NCBI GenBank assembly: GCA_000761475.1
Contig: JQNW01000001.1
Location: 434,001 to 498,000 of the forward strand
DNA length: 64,000 bases
Source of the DNA: Chromohalobacter israelensis
GTDB lineage: Bacteria > Pseudomonadota > Gammaproteobacteria > Pseudomonadales > Halomonadaceae
Direction of reading: 5' to 3'
In this document: piece by piece, positions 36,039 through 45,187 of the stretch
Layout: the number at the start of each line of letters is the position of its first letter
Numbering within the stretch: position 1 is the first letter of the stretch
Notes under the pieces: generated by a model
Seen by the model: the letters and a program-made list of their open reading frames with translations, nothing else
Database searches by the model: none
Told to the model about the DNA's origin: nothing
Made by a program: the position numbers and the translations under genes

Positions 36039-37212
36039 ACGCGTGCCCGGGGATGCCATCCTCGGGCTCATCGAAGCCTTCAAAAAGGATCCCAACCCCC
36101 AGAAGGTCGATCTGGGGGTCGGCGTTTACCGTGACGCTCACGGCAATACGCCCGTCATGCGGGCCGTCAAGGAGGCCGAGGCGCGGCTGCTGAAGAACGA
36201 GACGACCAAGAGCTACATCGGCTCGCATGGCGATCCGCGCTATGGCCAGGCGGTGCTCGAGCTGGTCCTCGGCGCGCAATCCCCGGTGCTGGCCGCCAAT
36301 CGCGCCAGCGCGACCCAGTCGCCCGGTGGTACCGGCGCGTTGCGTCTGGCGGCGGACTTCATCAAGTCGCAGCTGCCCGGCAAGGGCATCTGGGTCTCCG
36401 ATCCGACCTGGCCCAACCACCTGGGCATCTTTCATGCGGCGGGCGTCGAGCTGAAGAAGTATCCGTACGTGGATGCCGACAACCGCCTCGACTTCGAGGG
36501 CATGCTGAGCGCCCTGCAACAGATTCCCGAAGGGGATGTCGTGCTGTTGCACGCCTGCTGCCACAATCCGTCGGGCTTCGACCTGTCGCGCGAGCAATGG
36601 CAGCGCGTGCTCGAGGTCGTGCGTGAGCGCCGCCTGCTGCCGCTGGTCGACTTCGCCTATCAAGGCTTCGGCGATGGCCTCGATGCCGACGCCTACGGGC
36701 CGCGCCTGCTGGCCGAAAACCTCGACGAGGTCATGATCACCAGTTCCTGCTCCAAGAACTTCGGGGTCTATCGCGAGCGCACCGGCTGCATGATCATGAT
36801 CGCCCGCGACAGCGAGCAGATGGAAAACGTCCGCTCTCAGATGGCCATCGTCGCCCGCGAGAATTACTCCAACCCGCCGGCCCATGGCGGCGCGGTCGTG
36901 GCCGAGATTCTCCACGACGAAGCACTGGCCACGGTGTGGCGCGAGGAGCTCACCGAGATGCGCGACCGCATCAATGGCTTGCGCCGTGACTTCGTCGAGG
37001 CACTCAAGCCCTATGAGCTGGACGAGCGCTTCGCGTTCATCGCCGAGCAGCGCGGCATGTTCTCCTACACCGGGCTGAGCCCGGAACAGGTCGACCGTCT
37101 GCGCGACGAATTCGGTATCTACATGGTGCGCTCCGGCCGCGCCAACGTCGCCGGCCTGTCGCAGGAAAACCTGCCCTACGTGGCCAAGGCCATCGCTGCC
37201 GTCGTCGGCTGA
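36022..37212 (+). CDS. phhC: Aromatic amino acid aminotransferase (PLP-dependent, class I)
   Basis: 396-residue aspartate/tyrosine aminotransferase-family enzyme. The PLP-binding Lys is in [15 protein letters not shown], with the substrate-binding Arg typical of the family in [11 protein letters not shown] near the C-terminus. [12 protein letters not shown] and [11 protein letters not shown] are further conserved motifs. The overlap with phhB (start inside its last codons) indicates one transcript for phenylalanine/tyrosine breakdown, as in Pseudomonas phhABC; the same fold also includes aspartate aminotransferase, so the exact substrate is inferred from context. A strong terminator follows. 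Confidence 0.9.
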
Positions 37213-37233
37213 CGACGACGCCGGTGACCGGCA

Positions 37234-37279
37234 CGAAAACGCCCGGTGCGGTTCTCCGCATCGGGCGTTTTCGTTTCTC
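37234..37279 (+). terminator. Terminator of phhBC
   Basis: 18-bp stem (left arm CGAAAACGCCCGGTGCGG, right arm ending GGGCGTTTTCG) with a TTCT loop and one G.T pair, followed by TTTCTC, 21 bp after the aminotransferase stop. Confidence 0.9.
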
Positions 37280-37362
37280 GCCTCGCCGCTGCACGACGTG
37301 GCGTACGGCTCAGGTCCGGACCTGCCGTCTGCGGATTGGCAGACGCATTGTCGCCCCCGCTT

Positions 37363-37758
37363 TCAATCCGCCACCTCGGGCAGCGTCTCCGAGCCGACCT
37401 CGTCCCGGAACGTCTCTCGCGTGACCTCGCCCGTGCCGTCATCGAGCCTTTGGAAGAGCTTGAGTTGGCCGGCCTGACGCGCCTCTTCTTCGCTAAGCAC
37501 GCCATCCTGGTCGACATCCATCTGCCCGAAAGTCACCGCGTTACGGCGCTGATCGAGCGGGGTCTGCGCGCCCCCCTGCCCGAAACTGGCCTTGTCTTCG
37601 CCGACGCCGGTCGCCTCGTCGCCGATATCGCTCGCTTGCGTGGCCGGCCCGTTGTCGCTTTCGGATGACGCCGCATCCGTCTGGGCCAACACCGGCCCAC
37701 TCAGTAACACCACCAGCGCACCGATTCCCCACCTGCGCCAGACAGCGGACATCGTCAT
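37363..37758 (-). CDS. Exported EF-hand-type calcium-binding protein
   Basis: 131 residues. Start taken at ATG 37758 because AGGAGG (37764-37769) lies at 7-nt spacing; the frame is open 81 bp further. The signal peptide reads MTMSAVWRRWGIGALVVLLSGP with cleavage after VLA. After an acidic Ser/Asp-rich stretch there is one canonical EF loop, DVDQDGVLSEEEA (about residues 92-104). A second, degenerate one follows (RLDDGTGEVTRETF). Likely a small periplasmic Ca2+-binding protein; its partner is unknown. It lies downstream of, and in the same direction as, dadA, separated by about 120 bp. Confidence 0.8.
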   Translation of the reverse strand: MTMSAVWRRWGIGALVVLLSGPVLAQTDAASSESDNGPATQASDIGDEATGVGEDKASFGQGGAQTPLDQRRNAVTFGQMDVDQDGVLSEEEARQAGQLKLFQRLDDGTGEVTRETFRDEVGSETLPEVAD

Positions 37759-37879
37759 CGCGGCCTCCTGTTCGCTTTCGTCGCTTTCCGCTTTCATGGC
37801 ATCCCGGCTCACAGCAGGAACCGGGACGAATGCCAGCATTGGACAAGCGAAGCCCGCAGGGATTCCCCTGTCGACGAAA

Positions 37880-39139
37880 TCACGCGGCGTAGCGGGAGAC
37901 GTCCAGTCCGGTGGGGTCGATGGCGGGCCGACGCCCGGCCATCAAATCGGCGAGCAGATGGGCACTGCCGCAGCTCATCGTCCAACCGAGAGTGCCATGA
38001 CCGGTGTTGAGCCAGAGGTTGTCGTAACGCGTGGCGCCGATGATCGGCGTCGAATCCGGGGTCATCGGGCGCAGCCCGGCCCAGAACTCGGCCTTGGCCG
38101 CGTCGCCGCCTTCGGGAAAGACATCGCGCACCACCATGCTGATGGTCGCACGCCGCTTTTCCAGCAGGCTCAGATCGTAGGAGGCCAACTCGGCGGTCCC
38201 ACCGACACGTATCCGGTCGTCGAAACGCGAGATCGCGACCTTGAAGGTCTCGTCCATGACGGTGGATTGAGGCGCGCCTCCATCGTCGGTCACCGGCAGT
38301 GTCAGGCTATACCCCTTGACCGGATAAATCGGCAAGCGGATATCCAGGTCCTTGACCAGCAGCGGCGAGAAGCTGCCCAGGCACACCACATAGGCATCCG
38401 CTCGAAGAGAGCCCGCCGACGTGACCACGCGCTCCACGCGACCGGCCTGGCGTTCGATACGCTGAATATCCACACCGAAGCGGAACGTGACCCCCAGGTG
38501 CTCGCGACAATGCTCGGCCAGGCGTTGCGTGAACAAGTGGCAATCGCCGGTCTGATCGTCAGGCAAGTGCAGCCCGCCCACGAACTTGCCCGGCACGCGC
38601 GCCAGTGCCGGTTCGGCCGTCACCAGTTCCTCGGCACCCAGCAGCCGGTGACGCACGCCGCATTCACTCAACACCCGCATGTCCTTGCCAGCCGCCTCGA
38701 CCTGCGATTCATGCCGGAAAAGCTGCAGCAGACCGCGCTGGCGATCCTCGTAGCGAATTCCCGTATCGCGGCGCAGCGCATCGATGCATTGGCGGCTGTA
38801 CTCGGCGACACGCACCATGCGCTCCTTGTTGACGGCATAGCGCTCGGGCGTGCAGTTATTGAACATCGCCATCATGAAGCGTGCCATGGCAGGGTCGCGC
38901 TTGGGCTGAATCTTCAGCGGTGCATGCTCCTGGAACATCCACTTGATTGCCTTGCGCGGGATGCCGGGCGCCGCCCAGGGGGAGGAAAAACCGAACGACA
39001 CCTGACCGGCATTGCCGTAGCTGGTTTCCATGGCGGGGGCCTCGCGACGATCCACCACCGTGACCTCGTGACCCTGGGTCGCCAGGTAATAGGCGCTGGT
39101 GACCCCGACGACGCCGCTACCGAGAATGAGTACCTGCAT
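37880..39139 (-). CDS. dadA: D-amino acid dehydrogenase small subunit
   Basis: FAD-dependent membrane-associated dehydrogenase that oxidises D-alanine and other D-amino acids into the respiratory chain. 419 residues (E. coli DadA 432), start ATG 39139 (MQVLILGSGVVGVTSAYYL), whose first residues form the FAD Rossmann fold GSGVVG. SYGNAGQVSFGFSSPWAAPG and the C-terminal GLRPMTPDSTPIIG and NTGHGTLGWTMSCGS are diagnostic DadA motifs. No dadX racemase gene is adjacent. A TATACT -10 element lies 43 bp upstream. Confidence 0.94.
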   Translation of the reverse strand: MQVLILGSGVVGVTSAYYLATQGHEVTVVDRREAPAMETSYGNAGQVSFGFSSPWAAPGIPRKAIKWMFQEHAPLKIQPKRDPAMARFMMAMFNNCTPERYAVNKERMVRVAEYSRQCIDALRRDTGIRYEDRQRGLLQLFRHESQVEAAGKDMRVLSECGVRHRLLGAEELVTAEPALARVPGKFVGGLHLPDDQTGDCHLFTQRLAEHCREHLGVTFRFGVDIQRIERQAGRVERVVTSAGSLRADAYVVCLGSFSPLLVKDLDIRLPIYPVKGYSLTLPVTDDGGAPQSTVMDETFKVAISRFDDRIRVGGTAELASYDLSLLEKRRATISMVVRDVFPEGGDAAKAEFWAGLRPMTPDSTPIIGATRYDNLWLNTGHGTLGWTMSCGSAHLLADLMAGRRPAIDPTGLDVSRYAA

Positions 39140-39181
39140 GGATGCCTCGCCTCTGTACTGAACGCGCTGAAAAGAAGCGCC

Positions 39182-39242
39182 AGTATAAGACGAGAAAACC
39201 AGTGGAATATTTTGTATTGACGCCATCACATGCTTGATGTGA
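39182..39242 (-). promoter_or_regulatory. Putative dadA promoter with upstream inverted repeat
   Basis: On the minus strand TATACT at 39187-39182 is a good -10 element; no matching -35 is evident. Upstream, TCACAT-N5-ATGTGA (39226-39242) forms a palindrome in an AT-rich stretch unlike the surrounding sequence. This suggests activator or Lrp-type regulation, which is known for E. coli dadAX. The rest of the MATE-dadA gap (39243-39297) is AT-rich with a weak AAAAC-AGT-GTTTT hairpin. Confidence 0.45.
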
Positions 39243-39297
39243 ACGAATTTTTTATGAAAGTCAGTCCTTGAAACTTAAAAAACAGTGTTTTGCAGAA

Positions 39298-40629
39298 TCA
39301 CTCCGTGGTAACCATGCGACGCTTCAGGGAGCGGCGGAAAATCCCCCAGGCCAGCCCCCCGGCCAGTACGTTGCCCAGGGCGGCGCCCCAGGCGACGCCG
39401 AAGACGCCGGCCAGCCATGCCCCAAGCGCCAGGCAAGGCAGATAACAGACGAACAGGCGCATGAACGACAACAGCATCGCACGCATCGGCCACCCCAGGG
39501 CATTGGAGGCAGACACCACGAGCATGCACAGCCCCAGCAGGCTGTAGCTGGGCAGCAGCCAGCGAATCAACATGGCGAGTTCATCGCGTATTTCCGGATT
39601 GCCCGACAACGCCACGGCCACCCAGGGCGCCGCCACGGCCATGACGATTCCCAGACCGAGCTGCCAGATGGCAGCGGTGCGTGCCGCCAGCATCATCAGC
39701 GCCTCGATACGTGGCCAGTCTCCCGCCCCGTAACAGCGCCCCAGCCAAGGTGGCAGCGACATGGTCAAGGCCAGTACCACCATCAACGACAACGTTTCCA
39801 GGCGGCTGGCGAGCCCCCAGGCCGCCACGGCGGTTTCGCCCAGTCCGGCCACCACCCAGGTCGCCAGCATCGCGGAAAGCGGAGGCATCAGCTGGCTGAC
39901 CATCGCCGGGCCCGCGATGGTCACGAACGGACCGGACGACTCGCGTACCTCGCGACGCAGTCCATGACGCGCCAGCCAATCATGCGAGCGAAGACGCCGT
40001 ACCAGCAGCCAGATGCCGATGGCGAACGCGAGTGCCGTTGCCCACGCCGCGCCAGGCAGCCCCCAGCCCGACCAGTCGCCGACACCGAAGATCAGCAGTG
40101 GATCCAGCCCCAGGTTGAGCAGGCTGGTGACGACCATGAGCTTGCCCGGCAGGCGGGTATCGCCGTGCGCACGAAACAGGCTATAGCCGAAATACAGTAC
40201 TGCGCCCAGCCAGTTGGCCAGCAGTTGCGGCCCCCAGTAGGCACGGATCAGGGCACGCGTGGGCGTATCGGCCCCCAGCAAGGTGAACAGCGGCGTCTGC
40301 GCCAGCCACATGATCAGCATCAGCACTGCCATCAGCGCACTGCCGCCGAACAGAACGAGGGTACCCAGGCGTCGCGCACGCGCCATGTCGTCGGCACCGA
40401 GGGTTCGCGAAATCAACGCCGCAATGGCGATCCCCATCCCCACCTGCACGCCAATGATCAGAAACGACAGCGGAAACGTGAAGGACTGAGCGGCGAGCGG
40501 TTGCGTCCCGAGGCGGGCGATGAAGGCACTGTCGACGAGCTGGAAGCCCAGAAGCGCCAGAACGCCGATAGCCATGGGCCAGGTCTGCTGCCACAGCTGG
40601 CGGCGTAACGAGGATGTGGATTCCGTCAC
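39298..40629 (-). CDS. MATE-family multidrug/sodium antiporter
   Basis: 443-residue, 12-segment membrane protein of the multidrug and toxic compound extrusion family (NorM/DinF-like). The start is GTG 40629 with AAAGAGG at 5 nt. Typical features are the duplicated six-helix halves, TWPMAIGVLALLGFQLVDSAFIA at the N-terminus (split here by a conserved Asp), GTQPLAAQSF, and VAAWGLASRLE in the second half. Substrate unknown; halophile MATE proteins usually use a Na+ gradient (family knowledge). It is in the same direction as dadA and ends 159 bp before it. Confidence 0.92.
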   Translation of the reverse strand: MTESTSSLRRQLWQQTWPMAIGVLALLGFQLVDSAFIARLGTQPLAAQSFTFPLSFLIIGVQVGMGIAIAALISRTLGADDMARARRLGTLVLFGGSALMAVLMLIMWLAQTPLFTLLGADTPTRALIRAYWGPQLLANWLGAVLYFGYSLFRAHGDTRLPGKLMVVTSLLNLGLDPLLIFGVGDWSGWGLPGAAWATALAFAIGIWLLVRRLRSHDWLARHGLRREVRESSGPFVTIAGPAMVSQLMPPLSAMLATWVVAGLGETAVAAWGLASRLETLSLMVVLALTMSLPPWLGRCYGAGDWPRIEALMMLAARTAAIWQLGLGIVMAVAAPWVAVALSGNPEIRDELAMLIRWLLPSYSLLGLCMLVVSASNALGWPMRAMLLSFMRLFVCYLPCLALGAWLAGVFGVAWGAALGNVLAGGLAWGIFRRSLKRRMVTTE

Positions 40630-40663
40630 GGAAACCTCTTTGCGAATCAGCGTTCAAGGTATC

Positions 40664-40702
40664 AAACAGGGCGCCCCCGGTATCGAGAATACCGGGGGCG
40701 CC
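40664..40702 (-). terminator. Terminator after the aldo/keto reductase
   Basis: Perfect 14-bp stem (GGCGCCCCCGGTAT at 40670-40683; ATACCGGGGGCGCC at 40689-40702), loop CGAGA, followed on the minus strand by CTGTTTGAT. It ends the aldo/keto reductase transcript ahead of the MATE gene. Confidence 0.8.
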
Positions 40703-40745
40703 AAGCCTAGCAGAAAGCGTCCTCAATGGCGCCGGTCTTGCGCGT

Positions 40746-41561
40746 TCAGTCCCACTCGGGGGCAAAGTCCGGGTTGGCGATACGCTCGCCGCGATCCAGC
40801 GCGTCGATGCGAGCCATCTCCTCGGCACTCAGCGTGATCCGCATCGCCTCAAGATTGGACTGCTGGTGCGCCGGCTTCGTCGAGGACGGAATCACCACGA
40901 TATCGCGGGCCGCCACCCAGGCGAGCGCGATCTGAGCCGGTGTCGCCTCGTGCACCTCGGCGATCGCCTGGAGTACCGGATCATCCATCACCTTGCCCAC
41001 TGCCAGCGGCATGTAGCCCGTCACCTGCAGGCCCTTGTCCTGACAATGCGCCACCACCTTGCGGTTGGCCAGGTAAGGATGCACCTCGATCTGGTTGGTG
41101 ATCAGATGCTCGCCGCCCGGCACCGACAGCGCCCGATCGATCTGCGCCACCGTAAAGTTGGAGACGCCGATGTCGCGCGTCAGGCCCTGTTCACGGGCCT
41201 GGTTCAAGGCCCCGATGTAGTCGGCCATGGGCACTTCATCATCGGGCGAAGGCCAATGCACCAGCGCCAGATCGACGTAATCGACCCCGAGCTGTCGCCG
41301 ACTTTCCTCGAGGCTATCGAGCAATGCCTGCGGCTGCAGTTGATCCCACCATACCTTGGTGGTCAAGAAGATCTCCTCGCGCGGCACGTGGCTTTGCGCG
41401 AGCGCCTCGCCAACCGCGCGCTCGTTGCCATAGAACTGCGCGGTATCGATATGTCGATACCCCAACGACAGCGCCGAGGTCACGGCATCGATGACGTCCT
41501 GATCCTTGAGGCGAAAGGTACCGAGGCCGATACGAGGCAAGACCGTGCGTTGCGTAGCCAT
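40746..41561 (-). CDS. Aldo/keto reductase, DkgB-like
   Basis: 271-residue NADPH-dependent reductase of the AKR5-type 2,5-diketo-D-gluconate reductase/methylglyoxal reductase group. The catalytic tetrad is visible: Asp and Tyr in HIDTAQFYGNE, Lys in FLTTKVWW, His in ALVHWPSP. The cofactor-binding end carries VIPSSTKPAHQQSN. Closest in style to E. coli DkgB, but the physiological substrate cannot be told from sequence. Flanked by a terminator downstream and a 210-bp gap upstream (41562-41771), where I see only AT-rich promoter-like sequence. Confidence 0.9.
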   Translation of the reverse strand: MATQRTVLPRIGLGTFRLKDQDVIDAVTSALSLGYRHIDTAQFYGNERAVGEALAQSHVPREEIFLTTKVWWDQLQPQALLDSLEESRRQLGVDYVDLALVHWPSPDDEVPMADYIGALNQAREQGLTRDIGVSNFTVAQIDRALSVPGGEHLITNQIEVHPYLANRKVVAHCQDKGLQVTGYMPLAVGKVMDDPVLQAIAEVHEATPAQIALAWVAARDIVVIPSSTKPAHQQSNLEAMRITLSAEEMARIDALDRGERIANPDFAPEWD

Positions 41562-41771
41562 GCTGACTCCTTGTCATGCTGCGAGAAAGGCGCCTGGATA
41601 CAACAGGAAAAAGTCATTAAGCGCCCTGTTTTACGTTTAGATCACGTGGGGCCCCCGCCATTGACTTTCAATACCGTTCACCCCCTAGATCATGGCGACG
41701 ATGCGTCCCTTGCCGCCTTCATATGCCACACGGTAGAAATATAAAGTTACATTTTGAAAAGATTGCATTGC

Positions 41772-42128
41772 ATGCCTCATTCATTCTATGTCCGCATGGT
41801 CATCGCGGCCGTCATGCCTTTCATGATCATGCTGACAGGCTGCATCACGCTCTACCAGGCATCCCAGGTGGAACAACGCACGGCACGCAGCGTCGCACAG
41901 ACGCTGGGCGTGATCGCCGATGCCAATCACCTGATGCGCCTGTTCATGGATGCCGAGACCGCCCAACGTGGCTACGCGCTTACCAGAGACGGCGATTACC
42001 TGGCGCCCTACCAGCGGGCCCTGAGCATGTTTCCGCGCACCTTGAGAACCTTGCGTGACAGCACCGACATGGCGCTCTACGAAGCCAAGCAAGGCGGCCG
42101 CAATCGCCTGACGATCGCATCGCCGTGA
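41772..42128 (+). pseudogene. Remnant of a CHASE3-GGDEF diguanylate cyclase with in-frame internal deletion
   Basis: 118 residues. After a membrane segment (MVIAAVMPFMIMLTGCITLY) comes the start of a CHASE3 sensor domain with its signature MDAETAQRGYALTRDGDYL. The reading frame then jumps to DMALYEAKQGGRNRL, which is the extreme C-terminus of a GGDEF domain (normally A-D-x-A-L-Y-x-A-K-x-x-G-R-N). Everything between, about 300 or more residues including the rest of CHASE3 and the GG(D/E)EF active site, is missing, and no frameshift is needed. So it is either a decayed gene or a short membrane peptide. The first ATG is 41772; a TTG at 41754 is in frame. Confidence 0.78.
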
Positions 42129-42195
42129 ACCGAACGACATCGCCCCGCCGAAGCGGGGCGATGTGGAAGACATCAAGAGCGGGCATGTCCCGTGG

Positions 42196-42792
42196 TTATT
42201 GGCGAATGCCCTCGACCACGAGGTACATTTCCACGGTGGAAGCCGTGGGCCCCAGCTTGCTGGTATCGATGCCGAAATCGGCCAGTGTCAGCGTCGTCGT
42301 GCCCTCGAAGCCATGGCGATATTCGCCCCAGGGATCATCGCCCCCACCGATATGCTCGACATCGATGGTGATCGGCTGCGTTTCGCCATGCAGCGTCAGG
42401 TTGCCCGACAGCTCGCCCTCACCGTCGCCGGTCGACTCGAAACCCGTGGACTCGAACGTCGCGGTGGGATACTCCGAGGCGTCGAGGAAGTCGTCGCTCA
42501 GGATGTGCTTGTCACGTTCGGCGTGTGCCGTATGGAGGCTGCTCACGTCGACCTCGACATTGGCACTGGAGGCTTCCGGCGCGTCGGGATCGTAATTGAA
42601 CGTCCCCGTGAAGTCATCGAAGGTGCCCAGCACATAGGAATAGCCCAGGTGGCTGATCTTGAACTGGATGAAGGCATGCTGCCCCTTGCTGTCGATCTGG
42701 TACTCGGCGGCGTTGGCCTGAGTCATCGGCAACAGCGCGGCTGCGCCGAGGGCGGCACCGGTTACGGTATTGCGTAGCGTTTTCGAGAACAT
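42196..42792 (-). CDS. yceI: YceI-family periplasmic lipid-binding protein
   Basis: 198 residues, start ATG 42792 with AGGAGG at 5 nt (a GTG two codons upstream is less well spaced). Signal peptide to about ANA (MFSKTLRNTVTGAALGAAALLP). The mature part is the YceI beta-barrel lipocalin-like fold: EYQIDSKGQHAFIQFKISHL, SYVLGTFDDFTGTF, HILSDDFLDASEYPTATF, DFGID. Such proteins bind isoprenoid quinones or other long lipids. Located 64 bp downstream of the cytochrome b561 gene, the same pairing as yceJ-yceI in E. coli. Confidence 0.93.
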   Translation of the reverse strand: MFSKTLRNTVTGAALGAAALLPMTQANAAEYQIDSKGQHAFIQFKISHLGYSYVLGTFDDFTGTFNYDPDAPEASSANVEVDVSSLHTAHAERDKHILSDDFLDASEYPTATFESTGFESTGDGEGELSGNLTLHGETQPITIDVEHIGGGDDPWGEYRHGFEGTTTLTLADFGIDTSKLGPTASTVEMYLVVEGIRQ

Positions 42793-42856
42793 CGTCACCT
42801 CCTGAGGTGAAGGATTGAAGTGCCAACGCGGCGGAGCACCGCCACGCGTATCGGAC

Positions 42857-43411
42857 TCATTGGCGTCGGGACACGCTCGGCCACCACATGCGACGCAGCG
42901 TGTCCCGACGATCGAGAAGATGATGCTTGAGCGCCGCCAGCGTATGTCCCGCGGCCAGCACGATCAGCGCCCAGGCCGCGTACCAGTGAACGTCGCCCGC
43001 CAGCGTCGCCTGATTGGGCAATCCACTGATCAGTGCCGGCACCTCGAAGATACCGAAAACACTGATTCCCTGCCCTTCGGCGGTCGAGATCAAATAGCCG
43101 CTCATCAACACCGTCAACAGCAGTACGTAGAGCAGCACATGCCCGGCATGGGCGAGCCAACGCTCCCAGCGCTCCCCCTGGGCCCTGGGAGTGGATTGGC
43201 TCAAGCGCCATGCCACACGCAAAAGCGTCACGCCCAGCAGCAACATGCCGAAGGATTTGTGCCACCAAGGGGCGAGCTGGTACCAGCTGTCATAGTAGCC
43301 GAGCCCGGTCATCCACCAGCCCAGTGCAAAGAGTCCTACCACGATCAAGGCACTCAGCCAGTGCATGACAATGCTGGCAATGCCCCACCCATGGATCGTG
43401 TTACGCCACAT
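42857..43411 (-). CDS. cybB: Cytochrome b561, YceJ/CybB family
   Basis: 184-residue integral membrane diheme cytochrome, four hydrophobic segments. Histidines suited to heme coordination are in SIVMHWLSALIV, PWWHKSFGMLLLG, LAHAGHVLLYVLLL and DVHWYAAWALIVLAAGH. Start taken at ATG 43411 (MWRNTIHGWG), which has GGAG at 7 nt; ATG 43435 lacks a ribosome site. With yceI it probably forms a quinone/electron-transfer pair at the inner membrane. Confidence 0.9.
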   Translation of the reverse strand: MWRNTIHGWGIASIVMHWLSALIVVGLFALGWWMTGLGYYDSWYQLAPWWHKSFGMLLLGVTLLRVAWRLSQSTPRAQGERWERWLAHAGHVLLYVLLLTVLMSGYLISTAEGQGISVFGIFEVPALISGLPNQATLAGDVHWYAAWALIVLAAGHTLAALKHHLLDRRDTLRRMWWPSVSRRQ

Positions 43412-43563
43412 AGCCGCACTCCGCATGCTTTGCATCTCAGCATAACGGCTAGCGCGCGGAGCGCCAGAACGTCACGGGGAAAGGCATCATTAACCAGATG
43501 GAAACAATGGCCCGCATGAACGGGCCATTATGAGGAGAGATAACAAGGACGCTGCCAGCCGCC

Positions 43564-44247
43564 TTACCCTGTCAAGGCGCTCAACAGCAGCTTGGCGGTC
43601 GGCGCGCTGGACGCCGGGTTCTGGCCGGTGATCAGCAGTCCGTCACGCAACTGGAACGCCTCGAAATCCGTCGTCGAGCGCTCGTAATGCCCGCCCTTGC
43701 CCTTGAGGGCGTCCTCGACCAGCAGCGGCACGACGCCGGTCAGACCCACGGCCTCTTCCTCGCTGTTCGAGAAGCCGGTGACACGATGACCCTTGACCAC
43801 TGACTGTCCGTCGACGCCCTGAACGTGCACCAGGACGGCCGGCGCATGGCAGACCGCCGCCACGGGCTTGCGCGCAGCCAGAAAGTCGTGGATCAACTGC
43901 TGAGAATGACGATCCTCGGTCAAGTCCCAGAGCGGCCCGTGGCCACCGGGGTAGAAGACCGCATCGAAGTCGTCGGCACGCATGGTGTCGAGCGGGTGCG
44001 TATTGGCCAACTGCGCCTTGGCCTCGTCGTCACCGTCGAAGCGGCGGGTCTCCTCGGTCAGCGCATCGGGCTGCGTGGACGTGGGATCGACGGGGGGCTG
44101 CCCGCCCTTCGGCGAGGCCAGGGTCACGTCGGCCCCTGCATCCTTGAACACGTAATACGGCGCCACGAACTCTTCCAGCCAGAAACCGGTGGGATTGCCG
44201 GTATCGCCCATGCGGTCGTGCGACGTGAGTACCATCAAAATCTTCAT
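43564..44247 (-). CDS. DJ-1/PfpI-family protein, Hsp31-like
   Basis: 227 residues, start ATG 44247 (MKILMVLTSHDRMGDTGNPTGFW) with AAGGAGG at good spacing. The nucleophile Cys is in AAVCHAPAVLVH, the acidic partner region is FYPGGHGPLWDL, and the N-terminal motif GFWLEEFVAPYYVF is typical of the Hsp31/glyoxalase III subgroup. Likely a glyoxalase, deglycase or chaperone acting on methylglyoxal stress; the exact activity is not determined by sequence. It appears monocistronic. Confidence 0.9.
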   Translation of the reverse strand: MKILMVLTSHDRMGDTGNPTGFWLEEFVAPYYVFKDAGADVTLASPKGGQPPVDPTSTQPDALTEETRRFDGDDEAKAQLANTHPLDTMRADDFDAVFYPGGHGPLWDLTEDRHSQQLIHDFLAARKPVAAVCHAPAVLVHVQGVDGQSVVKGHRVTGFSNSEEEAVGLTGVVPLLVEDALKGKGGHYERSTTDFEAFQLRDGLLITGQNPASSAPTAKLLLSALTG

Positions 44248-44326
44248 GCGAGCCTCCTTGGCTGAACGACATCGGTGTCGATACCTCCTAGATGGCATCG
44301 CCAAGCGCGACTTCAAGGCGCCACGC

Positions 44327-45187
44327 TCACTCGATGGCGACCTCTACTTCGTATCCGCCGAACTTGCGCAGATTCATCACGCCGGTATCGAGGATCAGAT
44401 ACTGCCCCTTGAGGCCCATTAGCCGGCCGCTGATCTCGGCCGTCTTGTCGAAATTGTGCGAGACCACCTTGCGTGGGGCCTCCAGCACCGGGTAACGCAG
44501 CGACACGGGGTCCAGCGCCAACGTGCGAATGGCGGTCTCGCCGAAACGCTGGCGCAACGCCGCCAGGCCGGGTGCCAGCGACGCCAGCAGGCGATCCCGC
44601 TCGGCAACCAGGTCGAGCGGTGCGACATCATCCTTGAGCATCGCCCGCCAATTGGTGCGATCCCCCACGGCCTCCTTGAACAACGTCTCGACCATGCCCG
44701 ATTGCAGCCGATTGTCGACTTCGATGATCGGCAATGCCTGAATCGCACCCTGGTCGAGCCAGCGCGTGGGCAGTTGCGTCTTGCGGGTAATGCCTACCTT
44801 GAGCCCCGACGAGTTGGCCAGATAGACCACGTGGGGCTGGAAACAGTGCTGCTCGCCCCACGCCGGCTCACGACAGGTCCCCTGGTAGTAGTGACAGGTC
44901 TCCGGCTTGACGATGCAGGTATCGCACTGCGCCAGCGACTTGAAACAGGGGTAGCAGTAGCCCTGCGCGAAACTCTTGCGGGTGGCGCGTCCGCAATGCA
45001 GGCAATGAATCTGGCCGGTGTGCGTCAGTCGCACCCCCGCGCCCAGATGCACGTTGAGCGCGAGACGATGCTCACCGGCGCGCAGCGTGTAATGCGCCGG
45101 TGCATCCCCTTCGCCGGGAACGATGCCCATCTTGCGCAGCGTGCCACGAGCCGCGCTGACATCCGCCACATCGAACAGATCCCCCAT
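44327..45187 (-). CDS. DUF2797 protein with Cys-rich zinc region
   Basis: 286 residues, function unknown. The N-terminal half has eight or more paired cysteines (CLHCGRATRKSF, GYCYPCF, QCDTC, ETCHYYQGTC) in zinc-ribbon-like spacing. It is followed by VYLANSSGLKVGITRK, a segment resembling the GIY-YIG core (Y-x-A-N...K-V-G), and GLKGQYLILDTGVMNLRKFG at the C-terminus. The start overlaps the DUF1315 stop as TGATG. It is the last gene of a rhomboid-DUF1315-DUF2797 operon. A nucleic-acid role is plausible from the fold but unproven. Confidence 0.85.
   Translation of the reverse strand: MGDLFDVADVSAARGTLRKMGIVPGEGDAPAHYTLRAGEHRLALNVHLGAGVRLTHTGQIHCLHCGRATRKSFAQGYCYPCFKSLAQCDTCIVKPETCHYYQGTCREPAWGEQHCFQPHVVYLANSSGLKVGITRKTQLPTRWLDQGAIQALPIIEVDNRLQSGMVETLFKEAVGDRTNWRAMLKDDVAPLDLVAERDRLLASLAPGLAALRQRFGETAIRTLALDPVSLRYPVLEAPRKVVSHNFDKTAEISGRLMGLKGQYLILDTGVMNLRKFGGYEVEVAIE

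Noticed and set aside
37795-37835. Terminator candidate (TCCCGG...CCGGGA) between dadA and the EF-hand gene
   Set aside because: Short 6-bp arms with a 13-nt loop and no T-tract.
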